Origin: Zoogloea sp041914405
GTDB lineage: Bacteria > Pseudomonadota > Gammaproteobacteria > Burkholderiales > Rhodocyclaceae
NCBI RefSeq assembly: GCF_041914405.1
Contig: NZ_JAYSDK010000017.1
Coordinates: 37,374-101,373 of the forward strand
DNA: 64,000 nucleotides
Direction: 5' to 3'
In this document: piece after piece, positions 1 through 8,489 of the stretch
How the letters are laid out: each line of letters opens with the position of its first letter
How positions within the stretch are numbered: the stretch's first letter is position 1
Position numbers and translations under genes: made by a program
The notes under the pieces: model-generated
What the model was told of the DNA's origin: nothing
Seen by the model: the letters and a program-made list of their open reading frames with translations, nothing else
Database searches by the model: none

Positions 1-1077
1 AACCTCCCGACCACCGTCGAGATCGCCACGCCCAATATCTATGCCGACCAGATCGAGTGGATGCACCGCAACCTCGCCCGCCGCGACAGCGTGATCATCA
101 GCCTCCACCCCCACAACGACCGCGGCACCGCCGTGGCCGCCGCCGAGCTCGGCCTCATGGCCGGCGCCGACCGCGTCGAGGGTTGCCTCTTCGGCAACGG
201 CGAGCGCACCGGCAATGTGGACCTCGTGACCCTTGCCCTCAACATGCACACCCAGGGCGTCGATCCGCAGCTCGACTTCTCGGACATCAACGCCGTTGCC
301 CGTACCTACGAGCACTGCACCCAGTTGCCCATTCACCCGCGCCATCCGTACGTGGGTGACCTCGTCTTCACGGCCTTCTCCGGCTCCCACCAGGACGCCA
401 TCAAGAAGGGTTTCTCCGCTCAAAAGGCGGATGCGCCGTGGAACGTGCCCTATTTGCCCATCGATCCCGCCGACGTCGGCCGCAGCTACGATTCGGTGAT
501 CCGGGTGAATAGCCAATCCGGCAAGGGGGGCATCGCCTACTTGATGGAGAACGAATACGGCGTGGTGATGCCGCGCCGCTTGCAGGTTGAGTTCTCCGGC
601 GTTGTGCAGCGCTATACCGACGCCCATGGCGGCGAGGTGAGCGCCGACGACATCTGGCGCTTGTTCTCCGAGACCTACCTCGACACCGTCGCCCCGGTGC
701 GCTACTGCAGTCACCACCTCGTCGAGAACGGCGCCGTGCAGGGCATCCGCTTGAGCGTGGAGATCGACGGCCAGCCGCGCATCCTCGACGGCGAAGGCAA
801 CGGCCCGATCAACGCCGCCGTGCATGCCCTCCAGAGCGCCGGTATCCGCGTCCAGGTACGCAGCTATGAAGAACGCTCGATGGTGCCGATCGGCGACGAC
901 GGCAACGCCCAGGCCTGCGCCTTCATGGAGATGGCCGGCGAGACCCGCAGCGACTGCTACGGGGTCGGTATCGACGCCAACATCGTCACCGCGTCGATCA
1001 AGGCCCTCATCAGCGGCGTGAATCGGGCCCAGGCGGCGGGCCGTGTGGCACCCAAGGCCGAGGTGCAGTCGGCCTGA
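1..1077 (+). CDS. leuA: 2-isopropylmalate synthase, C-terminal part (5' end outside window)
   Basis: The enzyme condenses acetyl-CoA with 2-oxoisovalerate, the first committed step of leucine synthesis in the cytoplasm. The reading frame is open from base 1 and reads NLPTTVEIATPNIYADQ, typical of the middle of the catalytic TIM barrel. HPHNDRGTA holds the metal-binding His residues, and GNGERTGN is the family signature. The C-terminal half contains the linker and the allosteric leucine-binding domain (GEGNGPINAAVHAL). The long-form end at AEVQSA, followed by TGA, fits the roughly 560-residue LeuA type. Only the start is missing. The gene is housekeeping and unrelated to the catabolic genes downstream. 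Confidence 0.95.
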   Translation, partial: NLPTTVEIATPNIYADQIEWMHRNLARRDSVIISLHPHNDRGTAVAAAELGLMAGADRVEGCLFGNGERTGNVDLVTLALNMHTQGVDPQLDFSDINAVARTYEHCTQLPIHPRHPYVGDLVFTAFSGSHQDAIKKGFSAQKADAPWNVPYLPIDPADVGRSYDSVIRVNSQSGKGGIAYLMENEYGVVMPRRLQVEFSGVVQRYTDAHGGEVSADDIWRLFSETYLDTVAPVRYCSHHLVENGAVQGIRLSVEIDGQPRILDGEGNGPINAAVHALQSAGIRVQVRSYEERSMVPIGDDGNAQACAFMEMAGETRSDCYGVGIDANIVTASIKALISGVNRAQAAGRVAPKAEVQSA

Positions 1078-1141
1078 GCCGGGCGAGTTCGCTAACGTGG
1101 CCCTTGGCGCCCCGCTGGAAATCCGGCGGGGCGCCGTCCGT

Positions 1142-2461
1142 TTACGGCTCCTCGGTGGCCATCTTGCCGATGCGGGCGGTGGTCTCGCGGGTGCGCTCGG
1201 CCAGCTTGCGCACTTCGTCGGCGACCACCGCAAAGCCGCGTCCGCTTTCGCCGGCGCGGGCCGCCTCGATGGCCGCATTGAGCGCCAGCAGGTTGGTCTG
1301 GTCGGCGATCTCCTTGATCGTGCCGACCAGCTCGCCGATCCGGTGCAGCGTGGCCTCCAGCTTGGCCTGCTGTTTCTCGCGGATCTCCCGCTGTTCGTTC
1401 TCCCGCAGCCGGGTGTCGATGTCGGTGAGGGCGCCGACGGCGCGCAGCGGCGTGCCGTCAGGCGTCCGGCGGGTCTGGGCGGAGGCGCGGAACCAGCGGT
1501 ACTCCCCGTTCTTCAGGGCGAGTCGGTGGGCTTCGTCGTAGGGCGTGCGGCCGCTGCGGTCGGCCAGGTGGTTGAGGAAGGCTTTCAGCACGCGCTCCCG
1601 GTCGTCCGGATGGAGGCGCGAGGACCAGGCTTCCAGCGTGTTCGGAAAATCGTGCTCATCGTTGAAACCGAGCATGCGCCGCAGCTGCTGCGACCACCAC
1701 ACGGTGTTGGCCGGGTTGAGGGCGTCGCCGCCGACGATCTCGATGTCCCACAGCCCGTCGCTGAGCAGCTCGCGGACTAACTCGAAGCGCTCCAGGCTAC
1801 GCTTGAGCAGGGCGTCCTGCTCCAGCGTGTCGTGGATGTCCAGCAGTGAGCCGGCCACCCGCAACGGCGTTCCGGACGCATCGCGCAGCGTTGTGCCGAT
1901 GGCCCGGAACCAGCGGTAGCTGCCGTCCTTGCGGGCCAGCCGGTAATGAATGTCGTAGGGCGTGTGCCCGCCCCGGTCGGCCAGATGGGCGCCGAAGGCG
2001 GCGACGACCCGGCGCGCATCGTCCGGGTGCAGGCGCTTGCTCCAGCTTTCCAGCTGGTCCGGAAAGTCCCGTTCGTCGTCAAAGCCGAGCAGGCGCCGCA
2101 ACTGGGGCGACCACCAGACGACGCTGTCCGGATGGGCCGGGTCGCCGGCCACCAGGTGGATGTCCCACAGCCCCTCGCCGCTGGCGCTGCTGATCAGCTC
2201 GAAACGCTCGGCCAGTTCGGCGGTTTCCCGGCGGGCTTCGGCGAGGGCGGTCTCGAGGCGGATGGTTTCTTCTTCGAGGGCGTCAGCCCGGCGACGGATT
2301 TCCGCCGCCCGGTTGAGGGCTCCTAGGTGGGCTTGCTGCAGGCGGGTGTCGAGTTGGGTGAGGCGGCGGGAGGCGCGGAACGGGGTGAGCAGTGGGGTTT
2401 CGCCGGCGAGGGCATCGGCGAAGTGTTCCAGGTGGGCGAGCCACTGGCGATTGGCAAACAC
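1142..2461 (-). CDS. Soluble PAS-PAS protein with short methyl-accepting chemotaxis signalling domain
   Basis: 439 residues from a GTG start with a GGAG sequence upstream. Residues 1-85 look like a coiled coil. Two very similar PAS_3 domains follow at about 87-214 and 225-345 (each with LWDI, VWWS, LRRxLGF, RLHPDD, YRWFRA), apparently a tandem duplication. The last 70 residues carry the conserved chemoreceptor hairpin tip (EIADQTNLLALNAAIEAARAG, then GFAVVADEVRKLAERT). No transmembrane segment or HAMP domain is visible. The signalling domain stops soon after the tip, so it is much shorter than in a normal chemoreceptor. It may sense an intracellular ligand or redox state and feed CheA/CheW; the ligand is unknown. 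Confidence 0.85.
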   Translation of the reverse strand: MFANRQWLAHLEHFADALAGETPLLTPFRASRRLTQLDTRLQQAHLGALNRAAEIRRRADALEEETIRLETALAEARRETAELAERFELISSASGEGLWDIHLVAGDPAHPDSVVWWSPQLRRLLGFDDERDFPDQLESWSKRLHPDDARRVVAAFGAHLADRGGHTPYDIHYRLARKDGSYRWFRAIGTTLRDASGTPLRVAGSLLDIHDTLEQDALLKRSLERFELVRELLSDGLWDIEIVGGDALNPANTVWWSQQLRRMLGFNDEHDFPNTLEAWSSRLHPDDRERVLKAFLNHLADRSGRTPYDEAHRLALKNGEYRWFRASAQTRRTPDGTPLRAVGALTDIDTRLRENEQREIREKQQAKLEATLHRIGELVGTIKEIADQTNLLALNAAIEAARAGESGRGFAVVADEVRKLAERTRETTARIGKMATEEP

Positions 2462-2555
2462 GTTGGTCGATCTCCGTGGAGAAGGGGACTGGAAGGGGCG
2501 GGCGCGGGGATGCCCGCAGCGGGCGCCCCGGCCTACGTGTCACGGAGGATGGGCC

Positions 2556-3593
2556 TCAGGCCGAGATGACGACCTTCAGGGCCTTGCTGCTGGCCGCGCT
2601 GGCGAAGGTCTCGTAAGCCTCGAGGGCCTGCTCCAGCGTGAAGCGGTGGGTGATCAGCAGGGACGGATCGAGCTTCTTGGCCTGCACCGTCTTCAGCAGC
2701 ATGCCGGTGGTGGCGGTGTCCACCAGGCGGGTGGTGATGGAGATGTTGTGGGCCCACAGGGTTTCCAGGTGCAGGTCCACCTTGGTGCCGTGCACGCCGA
2801 CGTTGGCGATCACGCCGCCGGCGGCGACGATGTTCTCGCAGATGCCGAAAGTGGCAGGGATGCCCACCGCCTCGATGGCGGTATCCACGCCGCGGCCTTC
2901 GGTGAGCGCTTTCACCGCTTCGGCGGCCTGGCCGTCGCTGCTGTTCACCACGTCGGTGGCGCCGAAGCGCTTGGCCACGTCGAGGCGGTTGTCGTCCAGG
3001 TCCACCACGATGATGCGGGCCGGCGAATAGAAGCGGGCGGTCAGCAGTGCCGCCAGACCGACCGGGCCGGCGCCGACGATGGCCACCGTGCTGCCCGGCT
3101 GCACCTTGCCGTTGAGCACCCCGCACTCGAAGCCGGTGGGCAGGATGTCGCTGAGCATCACCAGGGCTTCCTCGTCGGCGTCGGCGGGGATCGGGTAGAG
3201 GCTGGTGTCGGCGTGGGGCACCCGCACGTACTCGGCCTGGGTGCCGTCGATCAGGTGGCCGAGCTGCCAGCCGCCCGTGGTGCAATGGGAATACATGCCC
3301 TTGCGGCAGAACTCGCACTTGCCGCAGCTGGTGATGCAGGAGATCAGCACCCGGTCGCCGGGCTTGAAGGTGGTGACGCCGGCGCCGACCGACTCGACCA
3401 CGCCGACCCCTTCGTGGCCGAGCACGGTGCCGGGGGCGACGGTGGGCACGTCACCCTTGAGGATGTGCAGGTCGGTCCCGCAGATGGTGGTCTTGGTGAC
3501 GCGCACGATGGCGTCGCTGGCGTCCTTCAGTACCGGAATGGGGCGTTCTTCCAGAGACTTCTTGCCGGGACCGCCGTAGACGAGGGCTTTCAT
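2556..3593 (-). CDS. Zinc-dependent medium-chain alcohol dehydrogenase
   Basis: 345-residue MDR-superfamily dehydrogenase that interconverts an alcohol and a carbonyl with NAD(P). The start at MKALVYGG has an upstream GGAG; a longer in-frame reading to 3674 has no supporting site. Visible motifs are the catalytic zinc site (CGTDLH and GHEGVGVVESVG), the four-Cys structural zinc loop (CGKCEFCRKGMYSHC) and the Rossmann loop GAGPVGLAA with acidic VDLDDNR, which suggests NAD preference. It resembles zinc alcohol dehydrogenases of the Tdh/AdhA type, often isopropanol or secondary-alcohol enzymes. Proximity to a ketone carboxylase makes oxidation of a secondary alcohol to a ketone an attractive but unproven role. 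Confidence 0.88.
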   Translation of the reverse strand: MKALVYGGPGKKSLEERPIPVLKDASDAIVRVTKTTICGTDLHILKGDVPTVAPGTVLGHEGVGVVESVGAGVTTFKPGDRVLISCITSCGKCEFCRKGMYSHCTTGGWQLGHLIDGTQAEYVRVPHADTSLYPIPADADEEALVMLSDILPTGFECGVLNGKVQPGSTVAIVGAGPVGLAALLTARFYSPARIIVVDLDDNRLDVAKRFGATDVVNSSDGQAAEAVKALTEGRGVDTAIEAVGIPATFGICENIVAAGGVIANVGVHGTKVDLHLETLWAHNISITTRLVDTATTGMLLKTVQAKKLDPSLLITHRFTLEQALEAYETFASAASSKALKVVISA

Positions 3594-3796
3594 TGTTTCT
3601 TCTCCGATCATGTTATGGATTGCGGCGCCCGCAGCCGGGACGGTCGCGGGGCGGGGCTTTACAGCAGGGGCCATGCCATTCGGGCAGGCCTGTTCCGGCT
3701 GCAGCGGAGCGCCCTGTTTTGAAAGGTATTTCCGGTTGAGGCTGGCAGGCGGGCGGCGGGCCGTCGTCTGATCTCCGGACGTCGGCCGACCGACGA

Positions 3797-5038
3797 TCAG
3801 ACGTTGGCCGTCTTGCGGGCGAATCGGCGCGGCTGGACGACCCAGCCCTCGAGCTGCAGGCTGTCCGGAGCGGTCAGGGCGACCCGTTCCGAGAACCAGC
3901 AGCGGGTTGGCAGCAACGGATTGGCGGCAGTGGCACGGATGGCCGCCGCGTCGCCGGGCAGTTGGGCGAGAGCGGCCCGGATCGCCTCGGCGGCGTCCGG
4001 TGGCAGATCGCGAGTGATGAAGACCAGCCGGCCCCGCCGGTCTTCGAAGGCGCCCTCGGCGGGCCAGGCCGGCAGGCTAACCGGCGGGTACGCGACGCTC
4101 TGCACGCACTGCACGACCCGCGGTCGGGATTCGCCGGCCACGTTGACGAGCCCCTTTACGCGCAGGAGTCGAGGGCCGTACTGCTGCAGGATGCGCCCCA
4201 GCGCCAAAGCCAGGCCGAACCAGGGTACCGGCGCTTCCAGGCGTACCACGAAGCTGGATACGCTGCCGTCGTGGCGAGGGGCATGGGCCGGGGCGTGGGG
4301 GCTGCTCCGGCGCGTCCAGCTGAGCGTCGGTGGCGCGAGGCGGGCCTCGGCATCGCGAGCGCGTTCTTCGCCGAGCCAGGCCGCTACATCGGGCAGCTTG
4401 TCGCCGGGCGCATAGACGCCGCCGCCGAACAGGCGTGCCGGCTCCACCTGGCCGTGGCGCACTTCGATGCGCGGTGCGCCGGGGTTGAGTTCGGCCAGGC
4501 GGGCGTTGAGCCGGGCAAGCTGGCTGGAGCCGGCCAGGTCGGCCTTGGTGATCAGCAGGCGATCGGCCAGCGTCACCTGGCGCACAGCTTCCGCATGGCT
4601 GTCGAGCTGGGCGTCGCCGTGGGTGGCGTCCACCACCGTCAGCACGCTGTCGCACACGTAGCGGGCGGCGATGAAGCGTTCCTCCATCAGCGTGTAGACC
4701 ACCGGCACCGGGTCGGCGAGGCCGGTCGTCTCGATGACGACCCGCGAAACCGGCGGAATCTCGCGGCGTGAGCTGCGCTGGTGCAGCGTCTTCAGCGCGT
4801 TCACCAGGTCACCCTGCACGCTGCAGCACAGGCAGCCGGAGTCGAGTAGCACGGTGCTGTCGTCGATCCGGTCCACCATGTGGTGATCCACGCCTACCTC
4901 GCCGAATTCGTTGATCAGCAGCGCCGTGCCGGCCATCGCCGGGTTCTGCATGAGGGCATTGAGGAGGGTCGTCTTGCCGGCGCCGAGGAAGCCGGTGAGC
5001 AGGCTAACTGGGATGCGGTCGACAGGGGGGGGCGTCAT
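3797..5038 (-). CDS. CobW/COG0523-family P-loop GTPase (putative metal chaperone)
   Basis: 413 residues from an ATG preceded by AGGAGA. The N-terminal G3E GTPase domain has Walker A GFLGAGKTT, the switch region NEFGEVGVDHHMV, the metal-binding CxCC motif (CLCC), ETTGLADP and the TKAD base-recognition motif. The C-terminal CobW_C domain follows after about residue 280. COG0523 proteins deliver metals such as zinc or cobalt to client enzymes using GTP. The neighbouring zinc dehydrogenase and the four-Cys subunit of the carboxylase are possible clients, but this is inference. It faces the thiolase operon divergently. Confidence 0.88.
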   Translation of the reverse strand: MTPPPVDRIPVSLLTGFLGAGKTTLLNALMQNPAMAGTALLINEFGEVGVDHHMVDRIDDSTVLLDSGCLCCSVQGDLVNALKTLHQRSSRREIPPVSRVVIETTGLADPVPVVYTLMEERFIAARYVCDSVLTVVDATHGDAQLDSHAEAVRQVTLADRLLITKADLAGSSQLARLNARLAELNPGAPRIEVRHGQVEPARLFGGGVYAPGDKLPDVAAWLGEERARDAEARLAPPTLSWTRRSSPHAPAHAPRHDGSVSSFVVRLEAPVPWFGLALALGRILQQYGPRLLRVKGLVNVAGESRPRVVQCVQSVAYPPVSLPAWPAEGAFEDRRGRLVFITRDLPPDAAEAIRAALAQLPGDAAAIRATAANPLLPTRCWFSERVALTAPDSLQLEGWVVQPRRFARKTANV

Positions 5039-5091
5039 GGAATGTCTCCTGTTGTTGTGTTTTGTTGGGTGTCGAGAGCGGGAGCCTGTCT

Positions 5092-5123
5092 CCCGTGGGG
5101 GCGAATGAATTCGCCCCCACGGG
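5092..5123. repeat. REP-like palindrome, copy 1
   Basis: A perfect 15-bp inverted repeat around a 2-bp centre, with core GGGGGCGAAT and ATTCGCCCCC. It is the cleanest copy of a family that recurs in intergenic gaps up to about 21.9 kb. It lies between two divergent genes, so it is not simply their terminator. Confidence 0.85.
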
Positions 5124-5350
5124 TGTGGCAAGGGCTGTGCCACGAAGGCTTAGTGGCGCAGCAGCGCGGCTGGCAGGGCGTATGCAGCAGATGCGGGTGC
5201 TGACTACGTCCGGGAAGCAGTCGCAAAAAGCTGGAGGTGCGTCCGAATTCCGGTCGTGTTGGCCGGCCGCGGCGGTGGAGCGCTGCCGGCAGCCGTGATT
5301 TGCCCCCACCGATTCAAGGGCTTGGCGGCGGAGGGCGGAAATGTCGGGAC

Positions 5351-5366
5351 GGGCATGGCCCTTGCC
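5351..5366 (+). promoter_or_regulatory. Weak sigma54 (-24/-12) promoter candidate for thiolase-ligase
   Basis: GGGCATG, four bases, then TTGCC keeps the invariant GG and GC at the correct 12-base distance but departs from TGGCACG at two -24 positions. It ends 64 bases before the thiolase ATG. It is weaker than the three other -24/-12 sites in the window, and no convincing upstream activator element was seen. Confidence 0.4.
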
Positions 5367-5429
5367 ATTTCGTCGTGCAGGCGGCGCCAGCGCCGTCGCA
5401 TCCACACCGAATGAGAAAAAGGAGACGAC

Positions 5430-6596
5430 ATGGGGGTTAGCATCATTGGCTGGGCGCATTCGCCCTTCGGACGGCTGGACGGCCTGGACCTGGAGGCGTT
5501 AATCGGCGGAGTCAGCCGCGACGCGCTGGAGCACGCCGGGATCCATCCGGAGGATGTGGACGGGATCTGGCTCGGGCATCTCAACGGCGGCTTCGTGCCG
5601 GACATCTTTTGTTCCTCGCTGGTCCTGCAGGCCGATCCGCGCCTGCGCTGGTGCCCGGCGACGCGCGTGGAGAACGCCTGCGCGTCGGGGGCGGCGGCGG
5701 TGTTCGCGGCCTGCGACGCCATTGAGTCCGGCCGCGCCGGCTTCGCGCTGGTGGTTGGCGCGGAGAAGATGACCGCGGTGTCCGGCCCGGAGGTCACGCG
5801 CATCCTCGGCTCGGCATCCTACGTGCGGGAGGAGGCCGCCCACGGCATGACCTTCCCCGGCCTCTTCGGCGACCTTGCCGAGGCCTATTTCCAGCGCTAC
5901 GGCGACCACTCGGCGACGCTCGCGCGGATCGCCGCCAAGAACCACGCCAACGGGGTGCGCAACCGGTGGGCGCAGATGCGCAAGGATCTGGGCTTCGAGT
6001 TCTGCAACACGGTGTCGGAGCGCAACCCGCGTATCGCCGGCCCGCTGCGCAAGACCGACTGCTCGCTGGTGTCGGACGGGGCGGCGGCGCTGGTGCTCGC
6101 CGACGACGCCCTGCTTGCCAATGCCCGCAGGGCCATCCGCTTCCGGGCGCGGGCGCAGGTGAACGACTTCCTGCCGATATCCCGCCGCGACGTGTTGAGC
6201 TTCGAAGGGCCGCGGCGCGCCTGGGGTACGGCGCTGGCCGGCGCCGGCTGCCGGGTCACCGACCTGTCCTTCGCCGAAGTGCACGACTGCTTCACCATCG
6301 CCGAACTGCTCAGCTACGAGGCGATGGGCCTGGCGCTGCCGGGCCGCGGCGCGGATCGGTTGGCGGATGGCACGGTCTATCCGGGCGGCGCGCTGCCGGT
6401 CAATGCATCCGGTGGCCTCAAGGCCAAGGGCCATCCGATAGGGGCCACCGGCGTGTCGATGCACGTGCTGGCGGCCATGCAACTGGCCGGCGAGGCCGGT
6501 GAGATGCAGGTGGAGGGCGCGCGCCTCGGCGGCGTCTTCAACATGGGCGGTGCGGCGGTTGCCAACTACGTGAGCATCCTGGAGAGACGGAAATGA
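5430..6596 (+). CDS. Thiolase-family protein (SCP2/acetyl-CoA acetyltransferase type)
   Basis: 388 residues; RBS AGGAGA lies before the ATG. Thiolases cleave 3-oxoacyl-CoA with CoA. Cys84 in ENACASG is the nucleophile, HDCF and GGLKAKGHPIGATG supply the catalytic His residues, and GGVFNMGG is the C-terminal signature. It belongs to the SCP2-like thiolase branch rather than the AtoB/PhaA branch. Its stop codon overlaps the start of the next gene (ATGA), so the two are translationally coupled. In context it would split the 3-oxoacyl-CoA made from a carboxylated ketone, such as benzoylacetyl-CoA to benzoyl-CoA plus acetyl-CoA. The substrate is inference. Confidence 0.88.
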   Translation: MGVSIIGWAHSPFGRLDGLDLEALIGGVSRDALEHAGIHPEDVDGIWLGHLNGGFVPDIFCSSLVLQADPRLRWCPATRVENACASGAAAVFAACDAIESGRAGFALVVGAEKMTAVSGPEVTRILGSASYVREEAAHGMTFPGLFGDLAEAYFQRYGDHSATLARIAAKNHANGVRNRWAQMRKDLGFEFCNTVSERNPRIAGPLRKTDCSLVSDGAAALVLADDALLANARRAIRFRARAQVNDFLPISRRDVLSFEGPRRAWGTALAGAGCRVTDLSFAEVHDCFTIAELLSYEAMGLALPGRGADRLADGTVYPGGALPVNASGGLKAKGHPIGATGVSMHVLAAMQLAGEAGEMQVEGARLGGVFNMGGAAVANYVSILERRK

Positions 6597-8134
6597 ACCT
6601 GGCCCATATCCTCGCGCGTTCGGCGCGGACCTTCCCCGAGCGCCCGGCGCTGCTCGTCGGCGACCGCCAGCTGCATACCTATGCGGCGCTGGCCGCCCGT
6701 TCGGCGCGCCTCGCCGGCTACCTGCGCCAGAACCTCGGGCTCGAGGCCGGTGAGCGGGTGGCGATCTACATGAGCAATTGCGCCGAATACCTGGAATGCC
6801 TCTACGGAACCTTGTGGGCCGGCCTGGTGGTGGTGCCGATCAACGCCAAGCTGCATCCCCGCGAGGCGGCCTGGATCATCGGCAATGCCGGGGCGCGGCT
6901 GGTCTGCGTGTCGGCGGACCTGGCCGGCGAACTTGCGCCCGTGCTGCAGGACGAGGGGGGCGTGGTGCCGCTGCTGGTGCCCGGCGACGGGCATTACCTG
7001 CGCGCCGTGACCGCGCTGGCGATCCCGGTGCAGGAGCGGGCGCCGGACGCGCTGGCCTGGCTGTTCTACACCTCAGGCACCACCGGCCAGCCTAAAGGCG
7101 TGATGCTGAGCCACCGCAACCTGCAGACCATGACTGCCTGCTTCTTTACCGACGTGGATCCGGTCGCCCGCGACGACGCGTCGGTCTATGCGGCGCCCCT
7201 GTCCCATGGGGCCGGGTTGTACAGCTTCCCCTACATGCTGCGTGGTTGCCGCCACGTGATCCCGGAGTCCGGCGGCTTCGAGCCGGACGAGCTGATCGCC
7301 CTGTCACGCTCCGTCGGCCGCCTGTGTCTGTTTGCCGCGCCGACCATGGTGCGCCGCCTGGTGGATCGAGTACAGCGCAGCGCTGCGGACCCGTCCGGCT
7401 TCCAGACCATCATCTACGGCGGTGGCCCGATGTACGCCGACGACATCCGCATTGCCCTCCACGTGATGGGGCCGCGCTTCGTGCAGATCTACGGCCAGGG
7501 CGAATCGCCGATGACGATCACCGCCTTGTCGCGGGAGGTGCTGGCGGACCGCGCCGATCCGGACTGGGAGTCGCGCGTCGCCTCGGTGGGCGTCGCCCAG
7601 GCCCTGGCCGAGGTGCGCATCGTCGATGCGGAGGGGCGCAGCCTGGCCAGCGACGAGGTCGGCGAGGTGGTGGTGCGTGGTGACGCGGTGATGTCCGGCT
7701 ACTGGCGCAATCCGGCGGCCAGCGAGACGACGCTGCGTGACGGCTGGTTGTGGACCGGTGACATGGGCAGCATGGATTCCCATGGCTTCGTGACCCTCAA
7801 GGATCGTTCCAAGGATCTGATCATCTCCGGCGGTTCCAACATCTACCCGCGGGAGGTGGAGGAGGTGCTGATCGCCCATCCAGCGGTGCGGGAGGTGTCG
7901 GTGATTGGCCGCCGGGATGCGGAGTGGGGCGAAGTGGTGGTGGCCTTCGTGGTGCTGGAGGAGGGGGTGAAAGGCATCGGCGCGGAAGCCCTCGACCGCC
8001 ACTGCCTTGAGCGCATGGCCCGCTTCAAGCGCCCGAAGGAATACCGCTTCGTCGATGCCCTGCCGAAGAACAACTACGGCAAGGTCCTGAAGACCAGTCT
8101 GCGACGGCTGCTCGCGGAGGCTGCAGACGACTAG
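6593..8134 (+). CDS. AMP-forming acyl-CoA synthetase (candidate 3-oxoacid-CoA ligase)
   Basis: 513 residues of the ANL superfamily. The P-loop is YTSGTTGQPKGVMLSH (near residue 155), the central motif is YGQGESP, the hinge is TGDMG...LKDRSKDLIISGG, and the adenylation lysine lies in KNNYGKVLK. It is coupled by a 4-base overlap to the thiolase. Anaerobic acetophenone degraders use a benzoylacetate-CoA ligase (Bal) after acetophenone carboxylase, and this gene is a good candidate for that step. Other carboxylic acids cannot be excluded from sequence alone. Confidence 0.88.
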   Translation: MNLAHILARSARTFPERPALLVGDRQLHTYAALAARSARLAGYLRQNLGLEAGERVAIYMSNCAEYLECLYGTLWAGLVVVPINAKLHPREAAWIIGNAGARLVCVSADLAGELAPVLQDEGGVVPLLVPGDGHYLRAVTALAIPVQERAPDALAWLFYTSGTTGQPKGVMLSHRNLQTMTACFFTDVDPVARDDASVYAAPLSHGAGLYSFPYMLRGCRHVIPESGGFEPDELIALSRSVGRLCLFAAPTMVRRLVDRVQRSAADPSGFQTIIYGGGPMYADDIRIALHVMGPRFVQIYGQGESPMTITALSREVLADRADPDWESRVASVGVAQALAEVRIVDAEGRSLASDEVGEVVVRGDAVMSGYWRNPAASETTLRDGWLWTGDMGSMDSHGFVTLKDRSKDLIISGGSNIYPREVEEVLIAHPAVREVSVIGRRDAEWGEVVVAFVVLEEGVKGIGAEALDRHCLERMARFKRPKEYRFVDALPKNNYGKVLKTSLRRLLAEAADD

Positions 8135-8170
8135 CCGCGCTGTCTGTGGGGCGAATTGGCGGGGGCTGCT

Positions 8171-8202
8171 CTGTGAGGGCGAATTCATTCGCCCCAACAG
8201 GG
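8171..8202. repeat. REP-like palindrome, copy 2
   Basis: A slightly imperfect copy: GGGCGAAT, a 2-base centre, ATTCGCCC, with CTGT and ACAG ends. It follows the ligase gene after about 36 bases. A partial copy (GGGGCGAATT) lies just before it at about 8150. Confidence 0.75.
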
Positions 8203-8253
8203 GCTTGCTTTTTCTGGCCTGTCCTGATCAGAAAGGCCAGGACAGGCCGCCAT

Positions 8254-8264
8254 CATCGACCGAC
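8254..8264 (-). promoter_or_regulatory. Candidate activator element upstream of the CoA-transferase promoter
   Basis: CATCGACCGAC is the reverse complement of GTCGTTCGATG with one mismatch. That element lies upstream of two other -24/-12 promoters at 12722 and 22010. The centre is about 123 bases before the -24 box at 8382, matching the spacing at the other two promoters. Confidence 0.45.
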
Positions 8265-8381
8265 GCGGCGCCCGAATTTCGTACGAGTATTCAGAGTGGG
8301 CGACCGCTATTAGGACGACAATTCAACCCAAAAAGCCGGAAAATTTCCCTATTTTCTTTTTAATCAAATGGATATTTGCGC

Positions 8382-8397
8382 TGGCACCGCTCTTGCT
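8382..8397 (+). promoter_or_regulatory. Sigma54 (-24/-12) promoter of the CoA-transferase operon
   Basis: TGGCACC, four bases, then TTGCT is an almost perfect match to the RpoN consensus. It lies about 93 bases before the GTG start of the CoA-transferase alpha gene, behind an AT-rich stretch. A partial IHF-like sequence (AATCAAATGG) directly precedes the -24 box. Confidence 0.85.
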
Positions 8398-8489
8398 GAA
8401 TAAGAATTGCACGGAAGGGCCGTTCTACCAATTCACCGGGAAATGGCTGCTTGAAAGACAGGGCAATTCTTGAATAGAGAGGATGCAAG

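Larger units (their letters stand above)
5039..5429. other. Divergent intergenic region, cobW-like gene to thiolase
   Basis: 391 bases between divergent genes. It holds one perfect palindromic repeat (5092-5123) and a weak -24/-12 promoter candidate (5351-5366). The remainder shows no convincing reading frame. Confidence 0.6.

Noticed and set aside
1043..1780. 245-codon plus-strand frame opposite the PAS protein
   Set aside because: Antisense shadow of a high-GC gene with repetitive Gly/Ala/Arg/Val; the minus-strand frame has clear PAS and chemoreceptor motifs.
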